Positions 1 through 9,216 of a stretch of 64,000 bases of DNA are shown in pieces. A program made the position numbers and the translations under genes. The stretch's first letter is position 1. Every line of letters begins with the position of its first letter. This stretch comes from Methylobacterium soli (GTDB lineage Bacteria; Pseudomonadota; Alphaproteobacteria; Rhizobiales; Beijerinckiaceae). The stretch is taken from the NCBI RefSeq assembly GCF_008806385.1, contig NZ_VZZK01000020.1:1-64000 (forward strand), given 5' to 3'. The notes under the pieces were generated by a model. The model was given only the letters and a program-made list of their open reading frames with translations, searched no databases and was not told the origin of the DNA.

Positions 1-403
1 TCGCGGACCCGAACCCCGACACCGCCCCGACACGAACGGCAAAGCATCCGGCTTAACACCGGACCCACCAACCCGCATCGGACAGAAAACAGCAGCGCCA
101 GAACCGCTCCCGCAGCTCAGCGCCGTTGAGAGGCATATAGGCAGCCGCTCCCCGCCGGTCAACCCGGAATTTGCCGCAGCGCAAAATCAGCGGGACCAGC
201 GCGGGCCGGGACGGGCCAGGAGCTCGCCTGCGGCTTGATCGGCGTTGCGGCTCCATTTGCGTATCGGGCGCCTCAATCTCGACATGCTGCGCCCGGACAT
301 GCTTTCTCCTGAAGCAGGCCGGCTCGCCCGGTCGAGGATCGTCCCGCTCCGAGCTTCGTCGCAGGAGCGGGGCCGCGGGGCGTCGGCGACCCTGGCACAA
401 GGA
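1..403. other. Intergenic region upstream of the M23 peptidase gene
   Basis: No gene with coding support was seen here. The reading frame of the downstream peptidase stays open back to an ATG at 245, but the extra 53 codons are rich in Arg and Ser and do not look like an export signal or a conserved domain. I therefore treat this part as upstream sequence. The gene that would end before position 1 is outside the window. Confidence 0.5.
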
Positions 404-2464
404 ATGTCCGTGAAGCGGGGCCGTCTCAAGATCCAAGACGCGGATGCGGGCGGGCGCCCGGCCGAGACGGCGCACGGGGTCGAGCCGCCGCTCGACCTCC
501 TGGGTGCCGATGCCGCCCGGATCGACCGTCGCGAGGTGAACCTGCGCTGGCTCTGCGCGAGCGCCCTCACGGGCCTCACCGGCGCGGGGCTGATCGGCGC
601 GGCGCTCCACGTCTCGCTGCAGGGCGACGTCTCCTTCGCGGCAATCCCCGAGCGGGCCGCGATCGTGGTTCGCCCGCAACCGAGCGAGGGCGGCACCAAT
701 CTCGCCCGCAAGGGCGATCGGCTGGTGCGCAACCTGATGATCGCCTCGGCCAAGCAGAGCTTCCGCTCCCCCGTCACGGTGCGCCTCGGCGAGCGCGAGA
801 TCATCAAGGTCCGTCCCTTCGTGCGGGTCTCGACGGCACTGTCGATGTCGACCGGCGTCTTCGCGGGCGAGGTCCCCCGGTTCGATCCGATGAAGTTCGT
901 CTCGGACGAACCGTTGGAACGGGCCGCCGATACGAATGGGGCCGAGGCGCCGGGCGCCGAGGTCTCGGTGGTCAAGCGCGAGCTGGCTGAGGTCGCGGTC
1001 GAGACCAGCGCGCCCGCCCTCGGGGACGACGACGTGACCGCGCAGGTCGAGGAGGAGCGCCGCATTGCCGCGGAGGCCGGCCGGCGCACGGCGCTGCCGC
1101 TCGCTCCCCAGATCATGCTCTCGCGCACCCTGCAGCAGGGGCTGACGGGACCGGATTTCGACACCGCGAACGCGATGCCGAAGGAGGGCAGCCCCTTCAA
1201 GTCGATCGACGTGCTGGTCGTGCCTGAGAACGTCACCAAGCTCGCCAAGGTCGAGCTCCGCGCGAGCGAGACCCCCCTCGTCGAGGAGCGGGACCTCGCG
1301 CTGAAGCGCGGCGACACCCTTGAGGGCGTCCTCAAGGCGACCGGCCACATCGCGGACGACCAGATCCGCGCGGTGATCGCCGCACTCGGCGGGCGCGGGC
1401 GCACCGCCGCCCTCGCGGAGGGCCAGCAATTCCGCGTCCAGATCGCCCCGGGCACCAAGCGCGGCGACCCGCGTCAGGTGACCCGGGTGATCCTCTACGG
1501 CGAGAACGGCATCGAGGGCATCGCGGCGATGAACGATCGCGGCGCGTTCGTCTCGGTGGCGCCACCGACCGAGGATGCGCCGGCCCGGCCGAAGGCCCCC
1601 GTCACGGCCGAGAATGGCGAGGACGAGGAGGAGGGCGGCTCCGGCCCGCGGCTCTACCAGAGCCTCTACGAGACGGCCGCGCGCCACGACCTGCCGCGCT
1701 CCACCGTCGAAGATGTCGTGCGGGTGTTCAGCTACGACGTCGATTTCCAGCGTCGCATCTCCAGCGGCGACAACCTCGACGTGTTCTACACCTACGACGA
1801 AGATGCCGGACAGGGCGCGGCCGAGCGGCCGGATCTCCTCTACGCCGCGCTGAACCTCGGCGGCGAGAGCCGCAAGATCTACCGGTTCCAGTCCCCCGAT
1901 GACGGCTCCATCGACTATCTCGACGAGCAGGGCCGATCGCTCAAGAAGTTCCTGATCCGCAAGCCCATCGCGGACGGCATCATGCGCTCGGGCTTCGGCT
2001 ACCGGCGCCACCCGATCCTCGGCTACGCCAAGCTCCATACCGGCGTCGACTGGGCGAACCCGATCGGGACGCCGATCGTCGCCGCCGGCAACGGCACGGT
2101 GATCAAGGCGGAGTGGGATTCGGGCTACGGGCGCCGGGTCGAGATCCAGCACATCAACGGCTACGTCACGACCTACAACCACATGTCGCGGTTCGGCCGG
2201 GGCGTCAGCGCGGGCGCCAAGGTGCGGCAGGGCCAGGTGATCGGTTATGTCGGGTCGACCGGCCTCTCGACCGGCGCCCACCTCCATTACGAGGTGATCA
2301 TCAACGGCCACTTCGTCGATCCGATGAAGATCCGGGTGCCCCGCGGGCGGGAGCTCGATGGGCGGCTGCTCGCCGAGTTCAAGCGCCAGCGCGAGCAGAT
2401 CGAGGGCGTGATGCAGAAGGCGCGCAGCGCCACCGTGATGGCGCAGCGCGACGCGATGCGCTGA
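404..2464 (+). CDS. M23 family metallopeptidase, membrane-anchored
   Basis: Predicted zinc endopeptidase that cuts peptidoglycan cross-bridges in the periplasm. From the ATG at 404 it is 686 aa. A single hydrophobic segment at about residues 47-72 would anchor it in the inner membrane with the rest outside the cytoplasm. The long middle part includes a LysM/OapA-like stretch around residue 300 (GDTLEGVLKATG). The C-terminal M23 (LytM) domain, about 520-640, has the zinc ligands H545 and D549 in HTGVD and the HLH pair at 626-628, so it should be active. The start is uncertain: ATGs at 245, 284 and 299 are in frame, but sequence upstream of 404 looks non-coding and 404 leaves a normal short cytoplasmic tail. 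It converges on gluQ with only 6 bp between stops. Confidence 0.9.
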   Translation: MSVKRGRLKIQDADAGGRPAETAHGVEPPLDLLGADAARIDRREVNLRWLCASALTGLTGAGLIGAALHVSLQGDVSFAAIPERAAIVVRPQPSEGGTNLARKGDRLVRNLMIASAKQSFRSPVTVRLGEREIIKVRPFVRVSTALSMSTGVFAGEVPRFDPMKFVSDEPLERAADTNGAEAPGAEVSVVKRELAEVAVETSAPALGDDDVTAQVEEERRIAAEAGRRTALPLAPQIMLSRTLQQGLTGPDFDTANAMPKEGSPFKSIDVLVVPENVTKLAKVELRASETPLVEERDLALKRGDTLEGVLKATGHIADDQIRAVIAALGGRGRTAALAEGQQFRVQIAPGTKRGDPRQVTRVILYGENGIEGIAAMNDRGAFVSVAPPTEDAPARPKAPVTAENGEDEEEGGSGPRLYQSLYETAARHDLPRSTVEDVVRVFSYDVDFQRRISSGDNLDVFYTYDEDAGQGAAERPDLLYAALNLGGESRKIYRFQSPDDGSIDYLDEQGRSLKKFLIRKPIADGIMRSGFGYRRHPILGYAKLHTGVDWANPIGTPIVAAGNGTVIKAEWDSGYGRRVEIQHINGYVTTYNHMSRFGRGVSAGAKVRQGQVIGYVGSTGLSTGAHLHYEVIINGHFVDPMKIRVPRGRELDGRLLAEFKRQREQIEGVMQKARSATVMAQRDAMR

Positions 2465-2470
2465 GGCCCC

Positions 2471-3382
2471 TCAGGCGACGCCCGGCACCGGAAAGCCGAG
2501 CTGCGCCCGGATCGCTGCGGGCGTGACGCCCTCGGCCCGCAGATCCTGCAGGGATTGCGATCCCTTCGACTTGGCGAGCTTCTCCCCCGCCGGGTCCCGG
2601 ATCAGGGCGTGGTGGTGGTAGCGCGGGCTCGGCAGGCCGAGCAGGCGCTGCAGCAGCAGGTGGAGATCGGTCGCGGCCTCGAGATCCTGGCCCCGGACCA
2701 CGTGGGTGACCCCTTGCGCGGCATCGTCGTGGACGACGGCGAGGTGATAGCTCGTCGGCACGTCGCGCCGGGCGATCACGGCGTCGCCCCAGCGCGCGGG
2801 ATCGGCCGGAACGGTCCGCACCGCGCCCTGGCTGTCGAAGGCCAGATACGCGTAGGCGCCGGGCTCGCCCGCACGGGCCGGTTCCCTCAGCGCGCGCGCC
2901 ATGTCGAGGCGCCAGGTATGGGGGGTGCCCATTGCCTGCCGGGCCGCGACCTCCGTGGCCGCGAGATGCCGGCAGGTGCCGGGATAGAGCGGCGTCCCGT
3001 CCGGGTCGCGGCGAACCGGATCCTGTCCGTGATCGGCAGGGGCAGCCGACACGGCCGCCGCCGCGATGGCGGAGCGGGAGCAGAAGCACGGATAGGCGAG
3101 GCCCCGCGCCGCGAGGGCCGCCAGGTCAGCGCGGTACTCGGGCAGATGTTCGGATTGGCGGCGCACGGGTCCGTCGAAGCGCAGGCCGAGCCAGGCCAGA
3201 TCCGCCTCGATCGCGGCCGCGAGGTCGGGCCGGGAGCGCACAGGGTCGATATCCTCGATGCGCAGGAGCAGGCGCCCGCCGAGGCGCGCGGCGAGGGCGG
3301 CGTTGAGCAGGGCCGAGTAGGCGTGCCCGCGATGCAGCCGGCCGTTCGGGCTCGGGGCGAAGCGCAGGACGGGCGGGCTCAC
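2471..3382 (-). CDS. gluQ: Glutamyl-Q tRNA(Asp) synthetase
   Basis: A short paralogue of glutamyl-tRNA synthetase (303 aa) that lacks the anticodon-binding domain. The family charges glutamate onto the queuosine base of tRNA(Asp). The class I signatures are visible: FAPSPNGRLHRGH near the N-terminus (HIGH-type) and KLAKSKGS near the C-terminus (KMSKS-type). The Cys pair in YPCFCSR plus the Cys in YPGTC are probably the zinc site. I chose the GTG at 3382 because it overlaps the stop of the upstream small gene in a GTGA junction, which implies translational coupling, and because the conserved domain starts four residues later. A longer frame reaches back to 3493 but would overlap that gene by more than 100 bp. 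Confidence 0.9.
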   Translation of the reverse strand: MSPPVLRFAPSPNGRLHRGHAYSALLNAALAARLGGRLLLRIEDIDPVRSRPDLAAAIEADLAWLGLRFDGPVRRQSEHLPEYRADLAALAARGLAYPCFCSRSAIAAAAVSAAPADHGQDPVRRDPDGTPLYPGTCRHLAATEVAARQAMGTPHTWRLDMARALREPARAGEPGAYAYLAFDSQGAVRTVPADPARWGDAVIARRDVPTSYHLAVVHDDAAQGVTHVVRGQDLEAATDLHLLLQRLLGLPSPRYHHHALIRDPAGEKLAKSKGSQSLQDLRAEGVTPAAIRAQLGFPVPGVA

Positions 3383-3660
3383 CCGCCGGATGGGCGCAGG
3401 CAGCGATCCTTCGTCGGGGTGCAGGCGATGCCGGGCAGCGAGCAGGCGGCCCCGTCCGCGCTGCGCTGGCAGACGCGGCAGCCGTCGCTCCATTCGAGGC
3501 AGGCCGTATCCTCGCCGGGCTTCGCGGCGGCGTGGTGCGGCGCGGGGCCGGGCACGAGGGCTCCGATGAGCACGGTGGCGGCGACGAGCGCCGCGACGCT
3601 CCAGGCGATGACGCCGTCGCGCGCGGATGGACTCTGATCCTGGATTGTCGGGGTCGTCAT
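3379..3660 (-). CDS. Small cysteine-rich membrane protein, unknown function
   Basis: A 93-aa protein with one hydrophobic segment at about residues 17-38, followed by a short domain with six cysteines (CLEWSDGCRVCQRS, then three more Cys). By topology this domain would lie in the periplasm, where the cysteines could form disulfides or bind metal. I recognise no named family. It starts at ATG 3660 and its stop overlaps the gluQ start by 4 bp, so the two are probably one transcript. That link to tRNA modification may be only positional. Confidence 0.7.
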   Translation of the reverse strand: MTTPTIQDQSPSARDGVIAWSVAALVAATVLIGALVPGPAPHHAAAKPGEDTACLEWSDGCRVCQRSADGAACSLPGIACTPTKDRCLRPSGG

Positions 3661-3733
3661 GGCTTCCAGTTGGCGTGGGGGCCCCGGCCTGTCAACGCGC
3701 GAAGCCCGCCGACGCGGCGCGCGCCGAGCGCTC

Positions 3734-5884
3734 TCAGGCAGCGCACGCCGTGTGGCGGTCGAGGAGGCCCGGCAGGGCCCGGAGGTTCAGGGGCTTCGGC
3801 AGGAAGCCGTCGAACCCCGCCGCGCGGGCCGCCCGCTCGTCCTCCTGGCCGGCATTGGCCGTGAGCGCGACGAGATGGAGCCGGTCCCCCGAGGTCCCGG
3901 CCATCGCCTCCGCCGACCGGATGCGCCGCGCGGTCTCGAGCCCGTCGAGGCCCGGCATGCGGATGTCGATCAGGGCGAGGTCGAAGCTCTCGGGCTCGGC
4001 GAGGCGGGCCAGGGCCTCCAGCCCGTCGCGGGCCAGCACGACCCGGGCGCCGAGGCGTTCGAGGGCCTTGCGGGCCAGGAGCGCGTTGATGGGATTGTCC
4101 TCGGCGAGCAGGACGCGGGGTCCGGCCGGGGCCGATCGGGGCGCGACCGGACTTGGCTTAGATTGGCTTGGCTCGGCTCGGCTTGCCTCGGCTTGGCTTG
4201 GCTCGGCTTGGCTTGGCGCAGCCGGCACCGGGGGCGGCAGGGCGGGGAATGGCGCGGGCTCCGCCAGCGCCTCGCTCGACCGGACCGGGGCGAGGAGGCG
4301 GTCGAACAGGGAGCGCGCCCGCACCGGCTTGATCAGGTAGCTGTCGAAGCCGGCGGCGCCCGGCGCGCCGAACTCGCGCCGGTCGAAGGGCGAGAGCAGG
4401 ACCAGGCTGCAGCGCACGCCGCTGGCGCGAGCCGCATCGGCGAGGCGTCGCACGGTCTCGTCGCCGAGGGCCCGGTCGGCGATGAGGGCGTCGAATCGAG
4501 CCGCCGGCAGGGCGGCCAGGCCGGCCTCGGGATTCGGCACCACCACGGCGGCGGCGCCGGAGCGCGACAGGCGGCGGGCGAGATAGGGCGCCTGGAACGG
4601 CGAATCCGCCACGATCAGGATGCGGCGCCCCCCGAGATCGACCCGGGGGACGGGGGCCGGCCGCGCGGCGCTCTGCGTGGGCGACGCTTCGGGCAAGGGC
4701 AGCATCACCCGGAAGGTCGAGCCGCGCCCGAGGCGCGATTCCGCCTCGATCCGGCCGCCCATCCGGGCGACGAGGCGCCGGGTGATGGCGAGCCCGAGCC
4801 CGGTCCCCTCGTGCGGGCTGCTCGCGCTGTTGTCGCCCTGCTCGAACTCCTCGAACAGGATCGGGATCCGGTCCTCCGGGATGCCCGGCCCGGTATCCGA
4901 GATCGACAGCGCCAAGCCCTCGCCATGGCGGCCGAGGCTGACCCCTACGCCACCCGCATGCGTGAACTTGATGGCGTTGCCCGCGAGGTTGAGGAGGATC
5001 TGGCGCACCCGCTCGGCATCGCCCACCACGAGGGGCGCGAGGTCGTCGGCGACGTCGAGGGCGATCTCGATGCCCTTGTCCTGGGCGCGGGGCGCCAGCA
5101 ATTCGACCACTGCCTCCGCGACGGCGGCCATGTCGAAGGGCTCGGCCGCGAGGTCGAGGCGCCCGGCCTCGATACGGGAGAAATCCAGGATGCCGTCGAT
5201 CAGGCCGAGGAGCGCCTTGCCGCTGGTGCGCACCGCGTCGACATAGGTGCGCTGCTCGGGGTCGAGCCCGGTCTCGAGGACGAGGTCGGCCATGCCCAGG
5301 ATGCCGTTCAGCGGCGTGCGGAATTCGTGGCTGACGGTGGCGAGGAAGCGCGACTTCGCCACGTTGGCGGCCTCGGCGCGCGCCAGCGCCTCGTCGAGGG
5401 AGCGCGTCGCCTCGATGCGGCCCGTGATGTCGATCCCCGCCCGCAGCCATTGCGGCGGCGCGCCCTCGCGCAAGACCGGCATCTCCACGAAGGAGAACCA
5501 GCGCGGCACCCCGTCGGCGGGCAGGACCTGCGCCTCGACGCGGCGGATGCCGTCGGGGTCGCGGACCACATTCCGATCCTCCAGCACCTGCAGGTCGAGG
5601 GTGGCGCCGACGAGGTCGAGGGGGCTGCGGCCGAGGAGCCGCGCGAAGCCCGCATTGGCGAAGGTGATTCGCCCGAGCGCGTCGCGCTGGACGATGATTT
5701 CCATGGTGGCCTCCACGAGGGCGCGGTAGCGCTCCTCGCTCTCGGAGATCCGGTCGATGCGCCCGTGCAGGTCCTCGACCGCCGCCTCCTCGCGGCCCGG
5801 ACGCGCGCGGCGCCAGACCAGGGCGGCGAGCGAGAAGGCGGCGGCGAGGAGCGCGAGGACGAGGGTGACGTCCTTCAGATCCAT
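3734..5884 (-). CDS. Hybrid sensor histidine kinase (PAS-HisKA-HATPase-REC-REC)
   Basis: A 716-aa two-component sensor. Order: one membrane segment (residues 5-23), a short coiled coil, a PAS domain (about 45-160), HisKA with phospho-acceptor H186 in VSHEFRTPLNG, and HATPase_c with a DTGPGI G-box and GTGLGLAI. Two receiver domains follow. The first is degenerate: only one acidic residue is seen in the N-terminal pocket (IVADS), though the acceptor region IADRALG and the lysine in YLIKP remain. The second is canonical, with AEDN, D640 in LIDIRMPG, and K697 in LPKP. A low-complexity Ser/Gln/Ala/Glu/Pro linker joins the receivers. The ATG at 5884 is chosen because it directly precedes the membrane segment; the open frame extends to 6193 without conserved sequence. 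No partner regulator gene is adjacent. Confidence 0.88.
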   Translation of the reverse strand: MDLKDVTLVLALLAAAFSLAALVWRRARPGREEAAVEDLHGRIDRISESEERYRALVEATMEIIVQRDALGRITFANAGFARLLGRSPLDLVGATLDLQVLEDRNVVRDPDGIRRVEAQVLPADGVPRWFSFVEMPVLREGAPPQWLRAGIDITGRIEATRSLDEALARAEAANVAKSRFLATVSHEFRTPLNGILGMADLVLETGLDPEQRTYVDAVRTSGKALLGLIDGILDFSRIEAGRLDLAAEPFDMAAVAEAVVELLAPRAQDKGIEIALDVADDLAPLVVGDAERVRQILLNLAGNAIKFTHAGGVGVSLGRHGEGLALSISDTGPGIPEDRIPILFEEFEQGDNSASSPHEGTGLGLAITRRLVARMGGRIEAESRLGRGSTFRVMLPLPEASPTQSAARPAPVPRVDLGGRRILIVADSPFQAPYLARRLSRSGAAAVVVPNPEAGLAALPAARFDALIADRALGDETVRRLADAARASGVRCSLVLLSPFDRREFGAPGAAGFDSYLIKPVRARSLFDRLLAPVRSSEALAEPAPFPALPPPVPAAPSQAEPSQAEASRAEPSQSKPSPVAPRSAPAGPRVLLAEDNPINALLARKALERLGARVVLARDGLEALARLAEPESFDLALIDIRMPGLDGLETARRIRSAEAMAGTSGDRLHLVALTANAGQEDERAARAAGFDGFLPKPLNLRALPGLLDRHTACAA
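4150..4217. repeat. Short tandem repeat coding the inter-receiver linker
   Basis: Degenerate repeats of a roughly 5-10 base unit (variants of CTTGGCTCGG) lie inside the hybrid kinase gene. On the coding strand they give alternating Ser-Gln-Ala-Glu-Pro style residues between the two receiver domains. The unit invites slippage, so linker length may vary between strains. Confidence 0.75.
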
Positions 5885-6262
5885 GACGAGGGGTCCATGA
5901 CGGTCTCCGGCGGGCACGGGAGACCCTGCAAGTGGAGGATCGCAGGACAGATTGAAGGAGCGCTTGCGAAAGGCGCTTAAGGAAGGATTGCGGCGATCGC
6001 GACAGGTGTTCGGGACAAGTATTCGGAACGGTAATCGCGAAAGGCGGCATCGCCACGCGACATTGTCCGCGCGTTCGCGCCGGGGCATGGCCGAGAGGGC
6101 CGCGAAGGGTGGCGCGGCAGGCCGCGAGACCAGTCGCGGGTTCCGCCCCTCCGCAAGGTGTCCTGTCGGGAGGCCGGGGCAGTGCCGCCTCACCGCCCGA
6201 AGGTTCGGGCCGGCCCGCAGCCGCGGCGCGCGGTCATCGCACGCGCGGCGGAGCGATCTCCC
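5885..6262. other. Intergenic region between GH63 gene and sensor kinase
   Basis: No convincing gene. On the minus strand, just upstream of the kinase start, there is a 7-bp inverted repeat, GGTCTCC (5902-5908) and GGAGACC (5919-5925). The stretch around 5950-6050 is a little less GC-rich than its surroundings and would be the natural place for the kinase promoter, but no clear -35/-10 pair could be chosen. Confidence 0.5.
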
Positions 6263-8923
6263 TCACGGCCGCATCCGGTCCGCCGGGCCCGTCGCGCATT
6301 GCTGGATCAGGAGGGCGACGAGGCCGGACCAGCCGGTCTGGTGGGAGGCGCCGACGCCGCGGCCGGTATCGCCGTCGTAATACTCGTAGAACAGCACGTG
6401 ATCGCGAAAATGCGGATCCTCCTGCTCCAGGCGGGAGGTGCCGTAGACGGGGCGGCGCCCGTCCGGCCCCCGGGTCGAGAGGGCGACGAGGCGGCGGGAT
6501 AGGTCGTCGGCGATCTCCTGCAGGGAGTGGAATCGGCCCGAGCCCGTCGGGGCCTCGACGCGGAAATCCGGGCCGTAATAATCGTGGAAGCGGTGCAGGC
6601 TCTCGATCAGCAGGTAGTTGACGGGGAGCCAGACCGGTCCCCGCCAGTTCGAGTTGCCGCCGAAGAGCCGCGAGCGGGATTCGGCGGGCTCGTAGGCGAG
6701 GCCGAGGTCACGCCCGTTCCAGGGGAAGCAGAAGGGCGCGTCGGCATAGACCCGCGAGACCCCGCGCACCCCGTGATCCGACAGGAACTCGGCCGGGTCG
6801 AGCATCCGGCGCAGCAGCGCCTTGAGCCGGTGGCCGCGCAGCAGCGAGAGCAGGCCCGTGCGGCCCTGGCCCGGCTCGTTCCAGCGCGAGACCAGGCTCG
6901 CGAGGTCCGGCCGGTTCTGCAGGAAGAAGCGCAGGCGCGCCGTGAAGCCCGGCAGGCGCGCGGTCTCGGCCTCGGACAGGACCGCCACCGCGTAGATCGG
7001 GATCAGCCCCACCAGGGTGCGGACGCGGATCGGCCGGCGGGCGCCCGATCGGGTCTCGATCACATCGTAGAAGAACCCGTCCTCCTCGTCCCAGACGCCC
7101 TCGCCGGTGGCTGCCGCGATCAGCAGGAAATGCTCGAAGAACTTGCCCGCCATGTCCTCGTAGGTGCGGTCCTGCAGCGCCAGCTCGATGGCGATGCGCA
7201 TCAGGTTGAGGGCGAACATCGCCATCCAGGCGGTGGCATCCGACTGGGTGAGTTCGTCGCCGTTGCCGATGGGCTTCGAGCGGTCGAAGATCCCGATATT
7301 GTCGAGGCCGAGGAAGCCGCCCTGGAACAGGTTGCGCCCTTCCTGGTCCTTGCGGTTCACCCACCAGGTGAAGTTCAGAATCATCCGGTTGAAGATGCGC
7401 TTGAGGAAATCGTGGTCCGGCGTTCCGGTCAGCGCCCGGTCGAGCTCGAACACCCGCCAGGCCGCCCAGGCGTGCAAGGGCGGGTTGGCATCGCCGAATC
7501 CCCATTCGTAAGCCGGCAAAGCGGCGTTCGGATGGGTGTAGGCCTCATCGACCAGCAGCAGGAGCTGGCCCTTGGCGAAATCGGGATCGACCATCGCCAG
7601 GACGAGGCTCTGCAGCGCGAGGTCCCAGGAGGCGAACCAGGGATATTCCCAGGCATCCGGCATCGAGATGATGTCGTTGGCGCGCACATGCCGCCAATCG
7701 CTGTTGCGGGCGTGGCGGCGCGCCTCCGGGGGCGGCGGCTGGGCCGGGTCGCCCGCGAGCCACTCGCGCATGTCGTAATGGTAGAGCTGCTTCGACCAGA
7801 GCATGCCGGCGAGCGCCTGCCTCTGGACCCGGGCGAGGTCCGGGTCGGCGATGTCGCGCTGGAGTGCGGCGTAGAACGCGTCGGCCTCGGCGTGGCGCTC
7901 GGCGAAGACCGCGTCGAAATCCGCGAACGGCGCGCCGCCGGCGCCCGCGCGGCGGAAGCGCAGGCGCAGGACCTTCGCCTCGCCGGGCCCGAGATCGAGC
8001 CAGTGCAGGGCGGCGCATTTGGTGCCGGCGCGGGCCGGGTTCACGGCGCCCGCCTCGCCCTGGACGAGGTAGCGGTCGATGCCGTCCTTGGTGAAGGCCG
8101 TCGGGTCGCCGGTGCCGAACAGCCGGTGCGTGTTGGTGTCGTTCTCGGTGAAGAGCCAGGCGGGCGCGCCGTCGGCGTCGAGGCGCATCGGCGGCATGTC
8201 CGGGTGGGCGGCCGAGACCCCGTCCCCGTCCTGCGCGAGCGCGGGGCGCAGGGCCCCCGGGCGCCAGGACCAGATGTTGCGGGCGAAGAGCTGCGGCAGC
8301 ACTGCGAGGCGCGTCGGCTCGGGGCCGCGGTTCGTCACGGTGATCCGCATCAGGATGTCGTCGGGGGCGGCCTTGGCGTAGGCGATCTCGACGTCGCTGT
8401 AGCGGCCCTCGTCGAACAGCCCGGTGTCGAGGATCTCGAATTCCGGGTCGTCGAGGCCGCGGCGGCGGTTCTCGGCGACGAGCGCCTCGTAGGGATAGGC
8501 CGCGTGCGGGTACTTGTAGAGCATCCGCATGAGGGTGTGGGTCGGGGTTCCGTCGAGGTAGTAGTAGAGTTCCTTGACGTCCTCGCCGTGGTTGCCCTCC
8601 TGGTTGGTGAGGCCGAACAGGCGCTCCTTCAGGATCGGGTCGCGCCCGTTCCAGAGAGCGAGCGCGAGGCACCAGTTGAGATGGGTGTCGCCGAAGCCCC
8701 CGATCCCGTCCTCGCCCCAGCGATAGGCGCGGGAGCGGGCATGGTCGTGGGGCAGGTAGTCCCAGGCCTCGCCGTCGGCGCTGTAATCCTCCCGCACCGT
8801 TCCCCATTGGCGCTCGCTGAGATACGGCCCCCAGAGCCGCCAGGCCGGATCCGTGCGGGCCGCGACGAGGCGCCGGCCCTCGGCGGTCTCGAAGATCGGG
8901 GGAGCCTTGCAGGTATCGGCCAT
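6263..8923 (-). CDS. GH63-type glycoside hydrolase (glucosidase / mannosylglycerate hydrolase-like)
   Basis: An 886-aa predicted cytoplasmic glycosidase of the (alpha/alpha)6-barrel GH63/MGH1 type; no signal peptide is visible. Landmarks are the N-terminal RLWGPYLSERQWGTVREDYS, a central sandwich-like region, and the C-terminal NSNWRGPVWLPVNYLL motif typical of these enzymes, which carry acidic catalytic residues in the barrel. Likely substrates are alpha-glucosides or alpha-mannosides such as compatible solutes, but specificity cannot be read from sequence. The ATG at 8923 has a GGAGG 8 bp upstream; the frame stays open to 8995 without conserved sequence. The gene stands alone, divergent from trpA. 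Confidence 0.85.
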   Translation of the reverse strand: MADTCKAPPIFETAEGRRLVAARTDPAWRLWGPYLSERQWGTVREDYSADGEAWDYLPHDHARSRAYRWGEDGIGGFGDTHLNWCLALALWNGRDPILKERLFGLTNQEGNHGEDVKELYYYLDGTPTHTLMRMLYKYPHAAYPYEALVAENRRRGLDDPEFEILDTGLFDEGRYSDVEIAYAKAAPDDILMRITVTNRGPEPTRLAVLPQLFARNIWSWRPGALRPALAQDGDGVSAAHPDMPPMRLDADGAPAWLFTENDTNTHRLFGTGDPTAFTKDGIDRYLVQGEAGAVNPARAGTKCAALHWLDLGPGEAKVLRLRFRRAGAGGAPFADFDAVFAERHAEADAFYAALQRDIADPDLARVQRQALAGMLWSKQLYHYDMREWLAGDPAQPPPPEARRHARNSDWRHVRANDIISMPDAWEYPWFASWDLALQSLVLAMVDPDFAKGQLLLLVDEAYTHPNAALPAYEWGFGDANPPLHAWAAWRVFELDRALTGTPDHDFLKRIFNRMILNFTWWVNRKDQEGRNLFQGGFLGLDNIGIFDRSKPIGNGDELTQSDATAWMAMFALNLMRIAIELALQDRTYEDMAGKFFEHFLLIAAATGEGVWDEEDGFFYDVIETRSGARRPIRVRTLVGLIPIYAVAVLSEAETARLPGFTARLRFFLQNRPDLASLVSRWNEPGQGRTGLLSLLRGHRLKALLRRMLDPAEFLSDHGVRGVSRVYADAPFCFPWNGRDLGLAYEPAESRSRLFGGNSNWRGPVWLPVNYLLIESLHRFHDYYGPDFRVEAPTGSGRFHSLQEIADDLSRRLVALSTRGPDGRRPVYGTSRLEQEDPHFRDHVLFYEYYDGDTGRGVGASHQTGWSGLVALLIQQCATGPADRMRP

Positions 8924-9000
8924 CTCGCGCCTCCGGCATCGCGCGACCGGGGCCGCGGCGCCTGGGCATATGGGACGCGGGGCCCGCGCGCCCACCGCAC

Positions 9001-9072
9001 GGCCGCGCTTGCAGGGCTGCGGGGCCGCGCTTGCGGGGCTGCGGAGGCGCGCTTGGCCGCGCTTGGCCGCCC
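9001..9072. repeat. GC-rich short tandem repeats upstream of trpA
   Basis: Two near-identical units of 21-22 bp (GGCCGCGCTTGC followed by GGGCTGCG) run from 9001 to 9043. After a short bridge the 10-base unit CCGCGCTTGG occurs twice up to about 9070. They lie in the 293-bp gap between the divergent GH63 and trpA genes. Function unknown; slippage is the simplest explanation. Confidence 0.6.
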
Positions 9073-9216
9073 GCGGCCGGCTTTCGCTTCACCCTGGGGC
9101 CCCGATGGTGTAGGCGCGGCGGCTTGATGCCCCGATCGGCGCCGGCCGGTCGTCCGATCCCGCGCGGGTCCCCGCGCCGGGAAGCCCGAGCCGAAGTCCG
9201 AGCCGGACCCTGAGCC

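Noticed and set aside
2471..3493. Longer gluQ starting at 3493
   Set aside because: It would overlap the upstream small gene by more than 100 bp; the GTG at 3382 overlaps its stop by 4 bp and directly precedes the conserved domain.
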